A stretch of DNA of 64,000 nucleotides from Tuctoria greenei (Eukaryota; Streptophyta; Magnoliopsida; Poales; Poaceae). The notes under the pieces were generated by a model. It worked only from the letters and a program-made list of their open reading frames with translations. It had not been told where the DNA came from and did not search any database. The stretch is taken from assembly GCA_036927565.1 (NCBI GenBank), contig JAYESD010000001.1, positions 265,495,560 through 265,559,559 on the forward strand. The letters run 5' to 3'. Each line of letters begins with the position of its first letter. Position 1 is the first letter of the stretch. A program made the position numbers and the translations under genes. This document shows positions 43,558 through 55,400 of this stretch, one piece after another.

Positions 43558-46500
43558 AGGGAAGGAAAACAGAAAGTCGATGAAGCTCCGACTGAAGAGG
43601 AGTTAGGCTTTCAGGACCCTAAAAAGGTCCTGAAGGCCGTTTACACCTCCGTCGACGATGACTCCGATGTCTCCGACAATGAGCGTCGTAAGACCATGAA
43701 CACCATCTTTGGTGGTTCGTGGAACATCACCTCCCGCCGTGTCCTCAAGACAATGCAGCAGGACATGGCCGCAGTAGCTCCTACAGCCAGGGTGGAGCCT
43801 CATCGAAAGTGGATGGACACTACCATCACTTTTGATGCTTCGGACTGCCATCGGAACATGATCGGAGCTGGTCAACTACCTTTGATGGTATCTCCGACTA
43901 TCAATAACATTCAATTCCACCATGTAATGGTGGACGAAGGTTGGGGCTGAACCTCATAAGCTTCGAAGCTTTCGTCAAGCTTCAGCCCCTCCCGACCTTT
44001 CTTTGGAGTAGGTCCGGGGGCCATAACCCCACTTGGTGCCATTACTCTCCCCGTGACCTTCCGGACTTGAAAGAGTTATCGCACTGAGAAGTTGGTCTTT
44101 GACGTTTCTTAGATCAACTTACCCTTCAATGCCATTCTGGGCAGACCAGCCTTGTACAAGTTCATGGCTGCTGCTCATTATGGCTACTTGGTGTTGAAGA
44201 TGCCAACACCAGCTGGTGTTCTCCGAATCCGCAGAGACCGCACTGCCAGAGTTATTGCTCTAGAAGAACTTCACGCGCTTGCTACAACGCAGAAGGAAGA
44301 GTCTAGGAAGGAACATGCTCTGAAACCCCCGAGCATTCATCAACGAGGCTCAACCTCCGCACCTCGTGTGCAACCAAGCGGCGACACCGACATTCCCATA
44401 AAAGTCATCCAAATTGGTTCCAATGCTGCTCAGACCACCCGTATATCGGGAGGTCTGAATGACAAATAGGAACTCACACTCATCTCTTTCCTCTGGGCTA
44501 ATGTCAACGTGTTTGCTTGGCAACCGTCACAAATGCCTCGGATCCCTAGGGAAGTGATCGAGCATAATCTGAAGATCTATCCTGACGCTCGGCCTGTACA
44601 CCAGAAGCCTCAGAAGCAATCAGTAGAGCGACAGAACTTCATACGACCAGAAGTAAAGAAGTTGCTCGAAGTTGGTTTCATCCGATAAGTCTTCCATCCA
44701 AAATGGCTGGCAAACCCAGTCGTTGTACCCAAGGCCGGCGGGAAGCTTCGGATGTGTATCGACTACACAACACTGAATAAGGCATGCCCAAAAGATCTAT
44801 TCCCACTACCTAGAATAGATCAGGTAGTGGATTCCACCTCCGGGTGTGAATTACTGTGTTTCCTAGACGCATTTTCTGGGTACCATCAAATCAGAATGTC
44901 TAGGGAAGATGAAGAACATACTTCTTTTATCACAGTAGATGGATTGTACTGATATATTGCCATGCCATTTGGTCTCAAGAATGCAGCTTCAACATTTGTA
45001 CGAGCTATGTACAAAACCTTTGGAGAGCTCATCAGAGACGTAGTGGAAGTGTATGTTGATGACATCATCGTCAAGATCAAGGACAAGGAGTCACTTCTTG
45101 ACACTTTGCAAGCTGTCTTCGACAAGTTGCGAGTCACTCGCACGAAGCTGAACCCATACAAGTGTGTCTTTGGGGTTAGCTCCGGAAAGCTTCTTGGTTT
45201 CCTGGTAAACCATCGGGGCATAGAGGCAAATCCGATGAAGATTAAAGCCATTGAGGATATGCAGCCACCAGCCCGCATCAAGGACGTCCAGAAACTGACT
45301 GGATGTCTAGCCGCCCTCAGTCGGTTCATCTCAAGACTGGCGGAACGGGCACTACCCTTCTTCAAGCTATTGAGAAAGTCCGGACCATTCCAATGGTCTG
45401 AAGAAGCAGAAAAGGTGTTCCAGGAGCTAAAGCAGCTCCTCACCACTCTACCAACCTTGGTAGCTCCGAACCCTGGTGAGCCTCTACTGCTTTACATTTC
45501 GGCAACTAACGAAGTTGTCAGCATGGTCCTGGTTGCGGAGAGACTAGGATCTTTACAAACTCAGGAATCCAGACCCCTTCGGGAGGGTCAGGAGATTCCT
45601 GAAGGTGAGTCTGGGTCCCAGCCCCCAGACTTGGATCTACAAGGAGTTACTCCAGAAGATCTAGACCCCTCCGGGAGGGTCCAGGTCGCTCCAGTAGAAG
45701 CTCCGGGTTCCTCCAGCAAGGACCCGGAGGTCCTCGAAGCAGATCTGGACCCCTCCGGGAGGGTCCGGGTCGATGTGGAGGAAGCTCCGGGCCCCTCCGG
45801 AAGGGTCCGAACAGTCCAACACCCAGTGTACTTCATCAGCAAAGTACTATATGATGCCAAGACTCGATACCTAGAGGTGCACAAGCTGCTCTAAGCAGTT
45901 CTCATCGCCTCCAGGAAGCTTCACCATTACTTCCAAGCTCACAAGATCTCAGTGGTGACTTCTTATCCACTGCGTGCGATCTTGCATAATCCCAACTCTA
46001 CTGGGAATATTGCAAAGTGGGCAGCGTAATTGGCCGAATTCGATCTTGAATTCGTCCCAAGAAAAGCGATCCAAAGTCAAGCATTGGCAGACTTCGTGGC
46101 GGAATGGACCCCCTCTCCATCAAACCCTGGGGGCCCTAGTGAGCAGAAGCCGGAACTCAAGGCTCTGGTCTTCATCGAACCTCACTGGACTCTCTACTTT
46201 GACGGCTCCATGCAAAAGCAGGGGGCCGAAGCTGGAGTCCTTCTCCTCGCTCCAACCGGGGAGAAGGTAAAATACATGGTCCACCTTGACTTCAAGGCGA
46301 CCAACAACATGGCGGAATATGAAGCACTCATTTACAAACTAAAGGTGGCACTATCATATGGTGTCAAGCAGCTGTTGGTCAAGGGAGATTCGCAGCTCAT
46401 CATTAAACAGGTGAAGGGTGAATGCTCCTGTAACAATCCTCAACTAGCTGCTTATCTCCTTGAAGTCCAGAGGCTTCAGAAGGACTTCGAAGTCCTGGAC

Positions 46501-46899
46501 CTCCACCATGTCCAGCGTCTCCAAAACGCTGAAGCTGACAAACTCTCGACGAAAGTGTCAATCGGAGCTCCGGCTCCTGACGGAACCTTCGTTTGGAGGT
46601 TGTCAAAACCCACAACTCAGCCCGCCGAAATGAGCGAAGGGGGCAAGACCAACATCCCGAAGCTGGCGGTCCCGATGGCCCTGTTACCATGGCAGCCATC
46701 AAGGGTCGTAGGTACTGCCGGAAGCTCCGAGCAACCCAGCACGCAAGACTCAAATGCTCAAGCAAGCTCCGATGCATGGATCTCGGAGATCAGGAGCTAC
46801 TTGAAAGACAATATCCTTCCTGACGACGATGTATCCGCTGACCGAATAGTCAAATTGGCTAAAAGATACATGCTGGTAGAAGGGGATCCCTACTAGCGC
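43558..46899 (+). pseudogene. Tat pol part 1 (protease, RT, RNase H), several in-frame stops
   Basis: Same frame as gag. Protease region with TFDASDCHRN and an altered active site (VDEGWGLNLISFEAF, which needs a frame change near 43945-44010). NAILGRPALYKFMAAAHYG precedes RT. Stops at 44467-44469 (TAG), about 44686 (TAA) and about 44950 (TGA). RT has RMCIDYTTLNKACPKDLFPL, FLDAFSGYHQI, AMPFGLKNAASTF and YVDD at 45052-45063. A long repeat-bearing linker (45560-45820) precedes YFISKVLYDAKTRY. RNase H has FDGSMQKQGAEAGV, NNMAEYEALIYKL and GDSQLIIKQV. Stop at 46894-46896. Confidence 0.85.
45570..45815 (+). repeat. Repeated coding unit in the Tat RT-RNase H linker
   Basis: ACCCCTCCGGGAGGGTCC or close variants at about 45574, 45665, 45750 and 45800, coding for PLREGQ, DPSGRVQV, DPSGRVRV and GPSGRVRT, separated by EAPGSS/EAPG-type spacers. 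Related elements, as I recall them, pass from RT to the YF(V/I)S motif with a much shorter linker, so this is an in-frame expansion. Confidence 0.75.
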
Positions 46900-48016
46900 G
46901 GTGCCAACGGCGTCCTCCTAATGCGATGCATCACAAGGGAAGAAGGCTGCAAGCTCCTCGCAGAAATCCATGGAGGCGAGTGTGAGAACCACGCGTCTTC
47001 CCGCACATTGGTCGGTAAAGCCTTCCGGCATGGCTTTTACTGGTCTACAGCACTCCAGGATGCAACTGAGCTGGTGAAAAAAATGTGAAGCATGCCAGTT
47101 CCATGAAAAGCAAATTCACACACCGGCTCAGCCTCTACAAATGATACCTCGTACATGGCCTTTTGCTATGTGGGGGATGGATATCTTGGGACCTTTCCCA
47201 AGAGCCGTCAGAGGTTACAAGTTCCTGTACGTTGCCATCGACAAGTTCACCAAGTGGCCAGAAGCAACTCCAGTTGTGACAATAAACAAGGAATCAACTA
47301 TCAACTAATTGCAGTCCATTGTATGCAGATTTGGAGTCTCGAACAAAATCATAACAGATAATGGGACCCAATTCACAATCTCTGCTTTCCAAGGATACTG
47401 TGAAGACCTTGGCATCCAAGTCAGCTATGCCTCCGTAGCTCACCCGGCAAGCAATGGCCAAGACGAGAGAGCAAATGCGGAAATCCTGAAAGGACTCAAG
47501 ATGCACACATATGAGCGTCTGAAAAAACATGGAGCCAACTGGATCGAAGAGGTCTCGCCCACTCTATGGGCCAACAGGACAACTCCAAAATGGTCAACTA
47601 GAGAGACACCCTTCTTCCTCGTGTACGAAGCTGAAGCAGTCATTCCTCCGAAAATCACCTTGGGGTCGCTCCGGGTCCAGACCTTTGATGAAGCCACGCA
47701 GGACCAGCTTCGGCGTGAAGACCTTGACCTCCTTGAAGAGGGAAGGTGCCGAGCAGCTGTTCAGAATGCCCGATACTGCCAAGCTCTTCGGCGCTATCAC
47801 CAATGGCATGTTCACAGCTGACAGCTCGAGGAAGTCGATCTGGTGCTACGGAGAATACAATCCAGAGAAGGGTTAAACAAACTCTCCCCCAGCTGGGAGG
47901 GACCCTTCCGAGTGATCAAAGTATCCCGTCCTGGATGCGTTCGCTTGGCAACCGAGGATGGGACACCTCTCCCAAATCCTTGGAACATTGATTACCTCTG
48001 TAAGTTCTATGCTTAA
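46900..48016 (+). pseudogene. Tat integrase, frameshifted
   Basis: GANGVLLMRCITREEGCKLL and HGGECENHASSRTLVGKAF open the domain in the gag-pol frame. A shift in the A7 run near 47082 moves to a second frame: KCEACQFHEKQIHTPAQPLQ (zinc Cys pair), GMDILGPFPRA (first D), a TAA near 47307, IITDNGTQF (second D), NGQDERANAEILKGL (E). A TGA at 47819-47821 precedes KLSPSWEGPFRVIKV and the end PNPWNIDYLCKFYA with TAA at 48014-48016. Like the rest of pol it is not functional now. Confidence 0.85.
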
Positions 48017-49316
48017 TATCACAGAGGTGAGTCTATAATTACATGTTATGTATGTTATAGAGTCATTGTATAGAGTCGGGTAGCTCCTCCGGGAGGGCAG
48101 CCGGACCTACCCTGTTAGGTCCGCAACGTCCATGCAACACTTGTCACAGTCTCAGAACTAAAAGTGTGGCTAGCTACCTTGGGTCAAACGAGAAACAAAA
48201 CACACTTTGCCTGGTTCTGTATCCTAAGAGTGTACTTGTTTCCCCTGTACCCCGGACCTATAATGAAAGACATCATCGTGTGAAAACAGACTCCACGTGC
48301 ATTTACTTTGTACAAGCTCAATATTTTTTATTTTTCTCTTTCTTGTCTATAACAAAGTTGTGCAGTTCTTAAGAAACTTTAGCTCGACCAGTTCATGTAC
48401 AATTCGAGTAGCATTGTCTATTCTTCCGGGTCCAAACATTGTTGATGGTCCACTCGTCTGAATGCCGCAAAGCCAATCTAGGGCCGGAGTGTGCTATCGA
48501 CTTAGCCTGGTCATGCACTCTAAGTACGCCACTCTACCTACACCCCGGCAGGCCGAAGTAAGGCGAGTACAGAAACGATCAGACCTGAAGGAAACAAGGC
48601 AGCGCACTTTATTGTATTTAGAATTGTGTTCGACCTAAAAATTTCTTGGGAATAGTAAGTCGCAATGAAGTTATAGACAGGAAACGGATTTTACTATTTT
48701 TCTTGACTTCAGTGTGCAGGAAAAATAAAGACCACACAATGATGGTGAATGGCTGGAGCTACCAAAGCTCCGACATCCCCTAGTTGACTTGTGGTCGATG
48801 TTAAAACATTGATAGCGAGCTTCACCGAAGCTACTCAGCTCCGGTAAAGCTAGGGGGCCAGCCATCAACGTGAAGAAAAGATGATGGGAAGACTCTACAG
48901 TGGAGTCTGCCGTTGACACACCATGTGTTGACAGAGGTCACTGCCGGAGCTACCAAGCTCCGACACCCCATAGGGCTAACCTTCGATGCTCTACGCGTTG
49001 ATGGAGACTACTGCCGGAGCTTCTAATATCTGACGATGGTCAATGCCGGAGCCACTAAGCTCTGATGACCTCAGGGGGCCTACACTATCGAAGACTTCGG
49101 ACCTACATTCTACAAGTTCAAAGCACACAAGTCTTCAACAACTGTTACATCCTCTTGGTACATGTTCACAATCAAACTGTGTACATCTACCAGGGGGCCA
49201 AGTGAGACAAAGGTGTTGAAGACAAAACATGAAATTCACAAAAATTTTGGATTTCATTCATCTGGAGACGAGATATTACAAAATTGGAGAAGAAGAAGAG
49301 AGAATACAAGCGGGAG
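48017..49316 (+). other. Tat spacer between pol and the antisense ORF, with AGCTCCG palindromes
   Basis: No gene. Between 48740 and 49075 units of about 60-80 bp contain a small hairpin GGAGCTACCAAGCTCC (48751, 48945) or decayed forms (48835, 49013, 49047), each followed by TAGGGGGC-like purine tracts. The same AGCTCCGG words occur in the LTR. Possible polypurine or processing signals; function unknown. Confidence 0.55.
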
Positions 49317-50184
49317 CTACAAAGAGATGGTCCTAGACCCTGTGGAAGAACTGGGCGATTTATGGGCAACCTCCGACATGCTGGCTTGGGCGGCTTCACC
49401 CTCTCCTTCGATGGGGCCTTCAAGCATCGGGTCTAGAGGGAATTGAGGGTCCCGAGTGGTGTAGCACGTCAGCACAAACTCTGCGACGTTCTTCGCCATG
49501 GACTGTCCCTCAGTTTCCAGCTGGTCCGTGATGACATCGCCCATCTTGGTGAGCTTGTTGCCTGCTAAACTCAGCGCCTCAAACGCCTGGTCCAGCTCCG
49601 GCTCTGGATCATCTAGACGCACAGGACTAAAGACCATTGGTGTCAGCGCATCATTGGCTTTTCCCAGGAAGTCCCAAACTTGTTGGGACTCTGCAGCCCT
49701 TGTGCTTCGCATATCCTCCAAGGATCTTTTGGCTGCCGCAAGCTCCGAGTTCTCCCGAGCAAGACGCTGCACCTCTTTGGCATTCTGCTGAATCTTTTCA
49801 GCAACCTTCCTTTTGAGTTTACTGAGCTCTTCCTCCCGGAGGTGGATCTTGTTCTGGCGGTTGACCAGATCCTTCTCTCGGCCCCGCACTTTCTTCTCCC
49901 TGGCGGTGACGACATTCTCCTGCTTGTAGAGATCTTGCCCTCGCTCCCAGGCCTTCTTCTCCTCTTCCTCACAACGCTCCTCAAATTTCTTGGTGCGCTC
50001 TTCGAAGCTCTTGTCAGCCAGAGCTGTCTTTTGGACAAGCTCTTCCTCCCTCTTCACGAGGCCGTCCCGCAACTCTAGGAGTTTTGCTCTTCATCTTCGA
50101 GCTTTCTCTCCCACACCTCAAGAGCCTCCCGGCGCTTAACGAGACTAGCGTGGATGGCGTCGATCCTCTCCTGCTGATCATCCA
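49317..50184 (-). pseudogene. Tat antisense ORF, C-terminal part (coiled coil)
   Basis: Minus strand, opposite to gag-pol. A Glu/Lys/Arg-rich coiled coil (LVKREEELVQKTALADKSFEE, EKDLVNRQNKIHLREEELSK, ENSELAAAKRSLEDM) followed by a globular tail (WDFLGKANDALTPMVFSP, NKLTKMGDVITDQLE, FPLDPMLEGPIEGEG) and stop at 49317. One single-base shift near 50085 separates the first about 33 codons. The frame continues into 56799-57228 once CACTA-2 and one 3-bp duplicate are removed. The protein resembles the antisense 'putative gypsy type transposon' proteins of Tat elements; role unknown, possibly chromatin or nuclear binding. Confidence 0.7.
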
Positions 50185-50195
50185 CACTATAGGAA
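50185..50195 (+). repeat. CACTA-2 terminal inverted repeat (left)
   Basis: CACTATAGGAA; two differences from the other end read inverted (CACTACAAGAA). Confidence 0.85.
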
Positions 50196-50204
50196 TATCG
50201 ATCA

Positions 50205-50590
50205 ATGACGTCGGCCAAAGCCGACGTAAGTAAGGCCTAAACCGATGTAAGTAACTTAATTACGTCGGTTTTCTCTTAATTACGTTGGCGGTTGGCCGAC
50301 GTAGATGTTTGGACGTAATTAAGCTAACTTACGTCGGCCACCGATGTAAGTTATCTTAATTACGTCGGTCTGTAGCAGCCGATTTAAGTCACGTACCGGG
50401 ATCGGCCGAGGGCTGGGCCGGAGTACTTACGTCGGTTGCTGTAGACCGACGTAAGTTAAGTGCTCTAACTTACGTCGGTTGTTCCAAACCGACATAAGTT
50501 AAGTGGTTTAACTTACGTCGGTATGGTCTGACCGACGTAAGTTAAACTGGGCTAACTTGCGTCGTCAATTCCATAGCCGACATAAGTTAA
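50205..50590. repeat. CACTA-2 subterminal repeats (left)
   Basis: At least a dozen ACGTCGG / CCGACGTAAG motifs in both orientations, often as TTACGTCGGT or AACTTACGTCGG. Same family as at the right end. Confidence 0.85.
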
Positions 50591-51781
50591 GTTTTCGATT
50601 TTTTTTTTAAAAAACAGAAACTGACTACCTCGCTCGATGGCGAGAACACAGAACAGACAGATAACATATACACAGCATAACAGTTACAAAATATAGTCCA
50701 AAACATCGACAACAACAGAATTTGCAAAATAAGTTCCACCGGGCTACACACTAGCCCCTCCACTACCTCCGTGATCTTCTCGGCGTGTTCCCGAACCTGC
50801 AGAAGAAACATAGTCACTATAAGCATCAATGTCAACTCAGTGATAACATAAGAGGCCAAGAACATCAGTGACAAAAGAAGGAAGCATGTTGTAGTTTCAG
50901 ATGAAGTAATGTTGCATATATAAATAGAAAACTAGCAGGTATCAGAGTTGGAGACTTTAGGTAACAGGTCAAGCTTATGAACCACTAGCCCTTTGTTAAA
51001 TGGAAGCATTGACAACTTATTAACTATATACTAATCATTTCAACCATGGTCAAAAACTACTAAAGCTTGATTAGATACATTTAACTTCTTCACCACTATA
51101 GGAATCAATATCTGGCAAGTCATCAAGATCTACCTCTATGTTCTACCTCCTTATCTCTCTATGTAAAATACTAAAATGGATACAACAATATTAAGGAGAG
51201 AGTTTATCACCTGCTCTGGTGTCTGCTGCGGCGAAAGCGTAGGAATCTCGATATCCTGACCGCTGTGTCGAGCAAGAGCCTGCCATTGCAAAATATTAGA
51301 AGATATATGTTATTGAAGTGCTGTGAAATTTAACTATGGTACTTTAAATTACTTACCGCCACCACTGCTTGCATCTGGGCCATCATTAAGGCCGTCCACT
51401 ACTGCTCCTCCCTTGCCTCTGCTCTCGTCCTCTCCAGCTCTGCCTGGGTTTGCGTCAGCGTCCCCCTCATGGCCTGGAGCTCTAGCCGGGTCTGTGAGAG
51501 ACGACCACTGGTCCGAACGGTCGAAGCCTGCGACGATGAAGCGCCTCTCAAAGGTCGCGTCGACCTCAAGTCGACAACTCCATAAAAAATGGCAAACCTA
51601 CAAAAGAATGAAAACACTAAGTAGAAGAAGATTAATTGAAAAAGAAATGAAACACACGAAGAACTCACCGTCCGTGGGCCTTCCCGCCTCCGCTGGAGTA
51701 CGCGACTTGGGGGTCGATCGGCGAGCTTTCCCAATCGTAATCCACACCGTGTATCTTCGCGACCTCCTGCATGTACTTTGT
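50591..51781 (-). pseudogene. CACTA-2 second gene, 3' exons only
   Basis: Minus-strand exons with clean GT/AG borders: 51781-51669 (TKYMQEVAKIHGVDYDWESS), 51597-51357 (SGRLSQTRLELQAMRG, QTQAELERTRAEAREE, then a TAG and MMAQMQAVVA), 51279-51211 (ARHSGQDIEIPTLSPQQTPE), and a last exon from 50796 (VREHAEKITEVVEGLV). This is the C-terminal, Gln-rich end of the Ptta/En-Spm protein. The N-terminal Transposase_24 domain is missing: the DUF4216 part of the transposase abuts these exons, indicating an internal deletion. Confidence 0.55.
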
Positions 51782-51857
51782 CTACAAAACAAATAAATCT
51801 TGTAACCATGTCAATAATAGTATTAGTTATAATGAAATTGATGAATTTCGAAAACTT

Positions 51858-54800
51858 ACCAGTCGGTCGGCTGCGACCTGACTACATTGCCCTTCGCAGT
51901 CGGTCGAACACTGTAAATTCGTTTACTCGAATACCTGGAATGGAATCAAACCATTCGCAGTCAAAGAATACCGCTCGAATTGGCTTGTTTGCGACAAAAG
52001 TGAATTCAAGGATTTTTTTTAATAATCCCGTAGTACTGCATTTCATGATCTTGCGAATCGATTGCCCTCATCACAACTCCGGTATTACATGTTGCCGCGA
52101 GAGGACGAAGAGATTCAAATTGAGTTGTACGGAATTGAAAGCCGTTGACATCATACCGACCATAGCTTCTAAAATTAACCACTCCACGGGATAGTTGTCG
52201 CAAATCTTCATGGACGTTGGCATCTTTTTGGCACTGTCCAAGATATGGAGTTATTAGAAAACGTAAGCATTCTTAAGTTATAAGAAAACGTTGTTAACAT
52301 TGATTAGTTATCAAAAAAACATTACATGATCTCGAAACTAGGAGTGAAAATTAGATCCCTCGTTTATTCCTTCCGGTCGAATATGTTCTATTTGCTTGCT
52401 CGTGGGTTGATGTCTATGTCTCCAATTTTGCTCGTCGAACATACTACACGACAAAGAGAACCTTTTGGAATACATGTGTCGGAAAAGATGGTGAAAAGCA
52501 TAAGTGTAGGAGAAACACTTACTTGAAATATTCATTCATTTCTTCCATATTAGCGTACATGTAGAAGAATGCAGCATGCCTTTCTTTTTCGCTAACATCG
52601 TACGAAGTGTAACTACCAACAGTAGTGCCTCTTGTTGCAAAAATGGAGAGATCGCTACAAGGAGGTTGATCATCTATATTGTACCGCATTATCGAAGTAT
52701 TAACATTGTTTTCCTCTGCAAAGTAAACACTTGAGAAGTATCCTACTTCCTTAAGAGTAAAAGCTTCAGCGATGCAACCTTCAACCCTTGCCCTGTTACC
52801 AACCATTGGTTTCAGATATCTAAGTGATCTTTCAATATGGTACATCCACCTATATTGCACGGGACCGCCCACTTTCGCTTCAAATGGAAGATGAATTAAG
52901 AGATGTTGCATTGGATTGAAAAATCCTGGAGGAAATTTTTTCCATCTTACACAAAAGTACCGGAACCTCCTTTTCCAATTTAGTCATCATCTCTGGCGTG
53001 ATTTATTTAGCACAGAGTTGCCTATAGAAGTGGCTAAGCTCGGCTAACACCTTCCACACTGCATCGTCAAAATAGCCTCGAAACATAACAGGCAGAAGTC
53101 TTTACATGATTATGTGATAATCATGACTCTTCAACCCAATGAGCTTTCCCGTTTTCACATTCACGGCTCGTCTCAGACTAGCTGCATAACCATCTGGGAA
53201 TTTCAACCTTTGCAACCATTCGAGAACTTCTTTTTTTCCTTAGGTCGAAGACAGAAAGGAGCGCGTGGTTTACCACCATTTTCGGAGAGCTCAAGAGTTT
53301 GACGGTTACAGAGCTTGGCAAGATCCTTTCGAGCCTTTAACTTGTCTTTTGTTTTGCCCATCATGTCCATGCATGTGCTTATGATACATTCGACCATGTT
53401 ACGCTCTTGATGCATAACATCAATGGTGTGCCTTAGAATCAACGACTTCACATACGGTAACTCCCAAAGTCCACATATGTGAGTCCAATTGTGTTTGTCT
53501 CCGTAACCTTCAAAATATCCAGGACGACCTTCATCTGGCACCAATTTTTCCAACATATCAGATATTTCTGACCCGTCAAGACGTTTTGGTGGTCCTTTAG
53601 TGACAACGGTGTTCTTTCTGAAGATATTCCTCTGTTGTCTAAACAAGTGATTCGGAGGTAGCCAACGTCTATGACAATCAAAGTAAGATATCTTGCCTCC
53701 ATGGGTAAGTCGAAAGCAATCGGTATCCGAGGCACATATCGGACACGTCAACTGACCATGAGTGCCCCATCCAGAAAACATGCCGTATGCCGGAAAATCA
53801 TGAACGGACCACAAATAAGTAGCTCGGAGGTTGAATTTCTATTTCTTGTAACAGTCGTATGCTTCGACTTCTGTCCACAACATTTTCAACTCTTCCATCA
53901 ACGGTTTCAACATCAGTTTGAGACGTGACCCAGGATGATCTAGCCTAGGTACAATGAGGCTAAGAAACATAAACTCATTCTTCATGCAAAAAGCCGGTGG
54001 AAGATTGTACGGAATGACAAATACGGGCCAATAGGAGTATGGTGCGGCGTTTGTGCTGAACGGCGTGAACCCATCTGTCGCCAACCTGATGAGAACATTT
54101 CTCGCTTCATGAGCGAATTTTGGGTTGAACCGGTCCAGCGCCTTCCATGCCTCACCATCGGACGGGTGCGTCATGACTCCATTGTTCTCACACTCACCTT
54201 CTTTGTGCCATCTCATGTGTGTGGACGTTTTTTTTGAAAGGAACAGCCGCTTCAACCTCGGTGTCACAGGTAAGTAACGAAGCTGCTTACGTGCAACTTT
54301 CATCGTCACAGTATTACCATCGTTATTAACAACTTCGACAAACCTCGCTTGACCACATTTCAAACATTTATTCTCATTGGCGTGCTCTCTCCAGAAAAGC
54401 ATGCAGTTGTCCGGACACACATCAATCTTTTCGTGTTTCATCCCGAGACCGAAAAGAATTTTCTTCGAGTTGTACATATCCTTAGGCACTTTGTTGGGTT
54501 GTGGAAGGGCATCTTTGAACAAATCGATGAGCATGTTGTAACAATTTTTAGAAAAGAAGAACTTAGACTTAATTTCCATAAGTCTAGTCATAAAATTGAG
54601 GATTGACATTTTAGTGTGTTCATGCAGAGCCTCTTCTGAATCTTTGAGACGTTTGAAGAACTCTTTAACCTCTGCTATTTGAGTATCTTCTGTAAGCTCT
54701 GGTCGTATAGCTTCTAGCATCTCATCCATCATATCAACCTCTTGAGCATCATCATTGTCCGCTTCCACTCCTTGTACAGCTTGAGAAGCTGTCTCGCCGT

Positions 54801-55038
54801 GGAAGTTCCACAACTCATAATGTGACACGTAACCGTTTCGACACAAGTGCAATGTAAGTTCCACTTTGTCCAAAAAAGTTCCGTTTCGGCATTTCGTACA
54901 TGGGCACTGCACCTTATCGCTATTTGACAACGAAAAAGCTCGTTCCACAAAAGCTTCTGTCTTGGCGTACCACTCATCCGAGTGACCACCAGTTCTGCTC
55001 TTCCAACCAGTGTACATCCAACTACGATCTTCACCCAT
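51858..55038 (-). pseudogene. CACTA-2 transposase TnpD type, stop codons and small shifts
   Basis: ATG at 55038 (MGEDRSWMYTGWK). The associated domain has QCPCTKCRNGTF and LHLCRNGYVSHY. The Transposase_21 core has CMLFWREHANENKCLKCG, MRWHKEGE and FSTNAAPYSYWPVF, then a TAG (53839-53841), WSVHDFPAYGMFSGWGTHG and CPICASDTDCFRL. A one-base shift lies in an A run near 53235; TAA codons interrupt near 53116 and 53014. DUF4218 is open at 52911-52519 (LIHLPFEAKVGGPVQYRW) and ends at a GTAAGT donor near 52521. DUF4216 (YYGIIKKNP at 52006-52203, then FDCEWFDSIPGIRVNEF) ends at a donor near 51859. Less damaged than CACTA-1. Confidence 0.87.
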
Positions 55039-55141
55039 GTTTGACTCCGCAGTTTAACGCGAATGAAATTGTCGTTAATGTATTGTTATGTTATGTGTCA
55101 CGGCCTACAACCTAGGCAGATAGATCCTAAACCCACCCAAG

Positions 55142-55332
55142 AGTGACCGAGCGGAACGTGCTCATGACGAGACGCGTGATCCGGATTCAAACGAAATTTT
55201 GGCAGCATAACCCCGTTGTTCTCCACTGCACGCCCAAAAATGGTGCAGCAGAGAACAAAAGGGTTACGCCACCGAAATCTCGTCCAAATCCAGAACCGCG
55301 TCTCATCACAAGCCACGCCCCCTCGGTCACTC
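55142..55332. repeat. CACTA-2 leader hairpin 2 (about 190 bp imperfect inverted repeat)
   Basis: Arms AGTGACCGAG...GCTCATGACGAGACGCG and CGCGTCTCATCACAAGC...CTCGGTCACT; the inner 55160-55313 is 154 bp. Near the tip TAACCCCGTTGTTCTC pairs with GAGAACAAAAGGGTTA, and CTGCAC with GTGCAG. Homologous to 8573-8777 in CACTA-1, and likewise about 105 bp upstream of the transposase ATG. Confidence 0.8.
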
Positions 55333-55365
55333 CGAGGCTGTCCAAAAAGGGACAATTCCGAACCT

Positions 55366-55400
55366 GCACGTCTCACATGCCAATGGCATGTGAGACGTGC
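55366..55400. repeat. CACTA-2 leader hairpin 1 (perfect 17+1+17 palindrome)
   Basis: GCACGTCTCACATGCCA, one A, then TGGCATGTGAGACGTGC: an exact inverted repeat. Homologous to 8505-8539 in CACTA-1. Confidence 0.9.

Noticed and set aside
53100..53302. Plus-strand frames opposite the CACTA-2 transposase
   Set aside because: Shadows of the minus-strand transposase, whose domain matches are clear.
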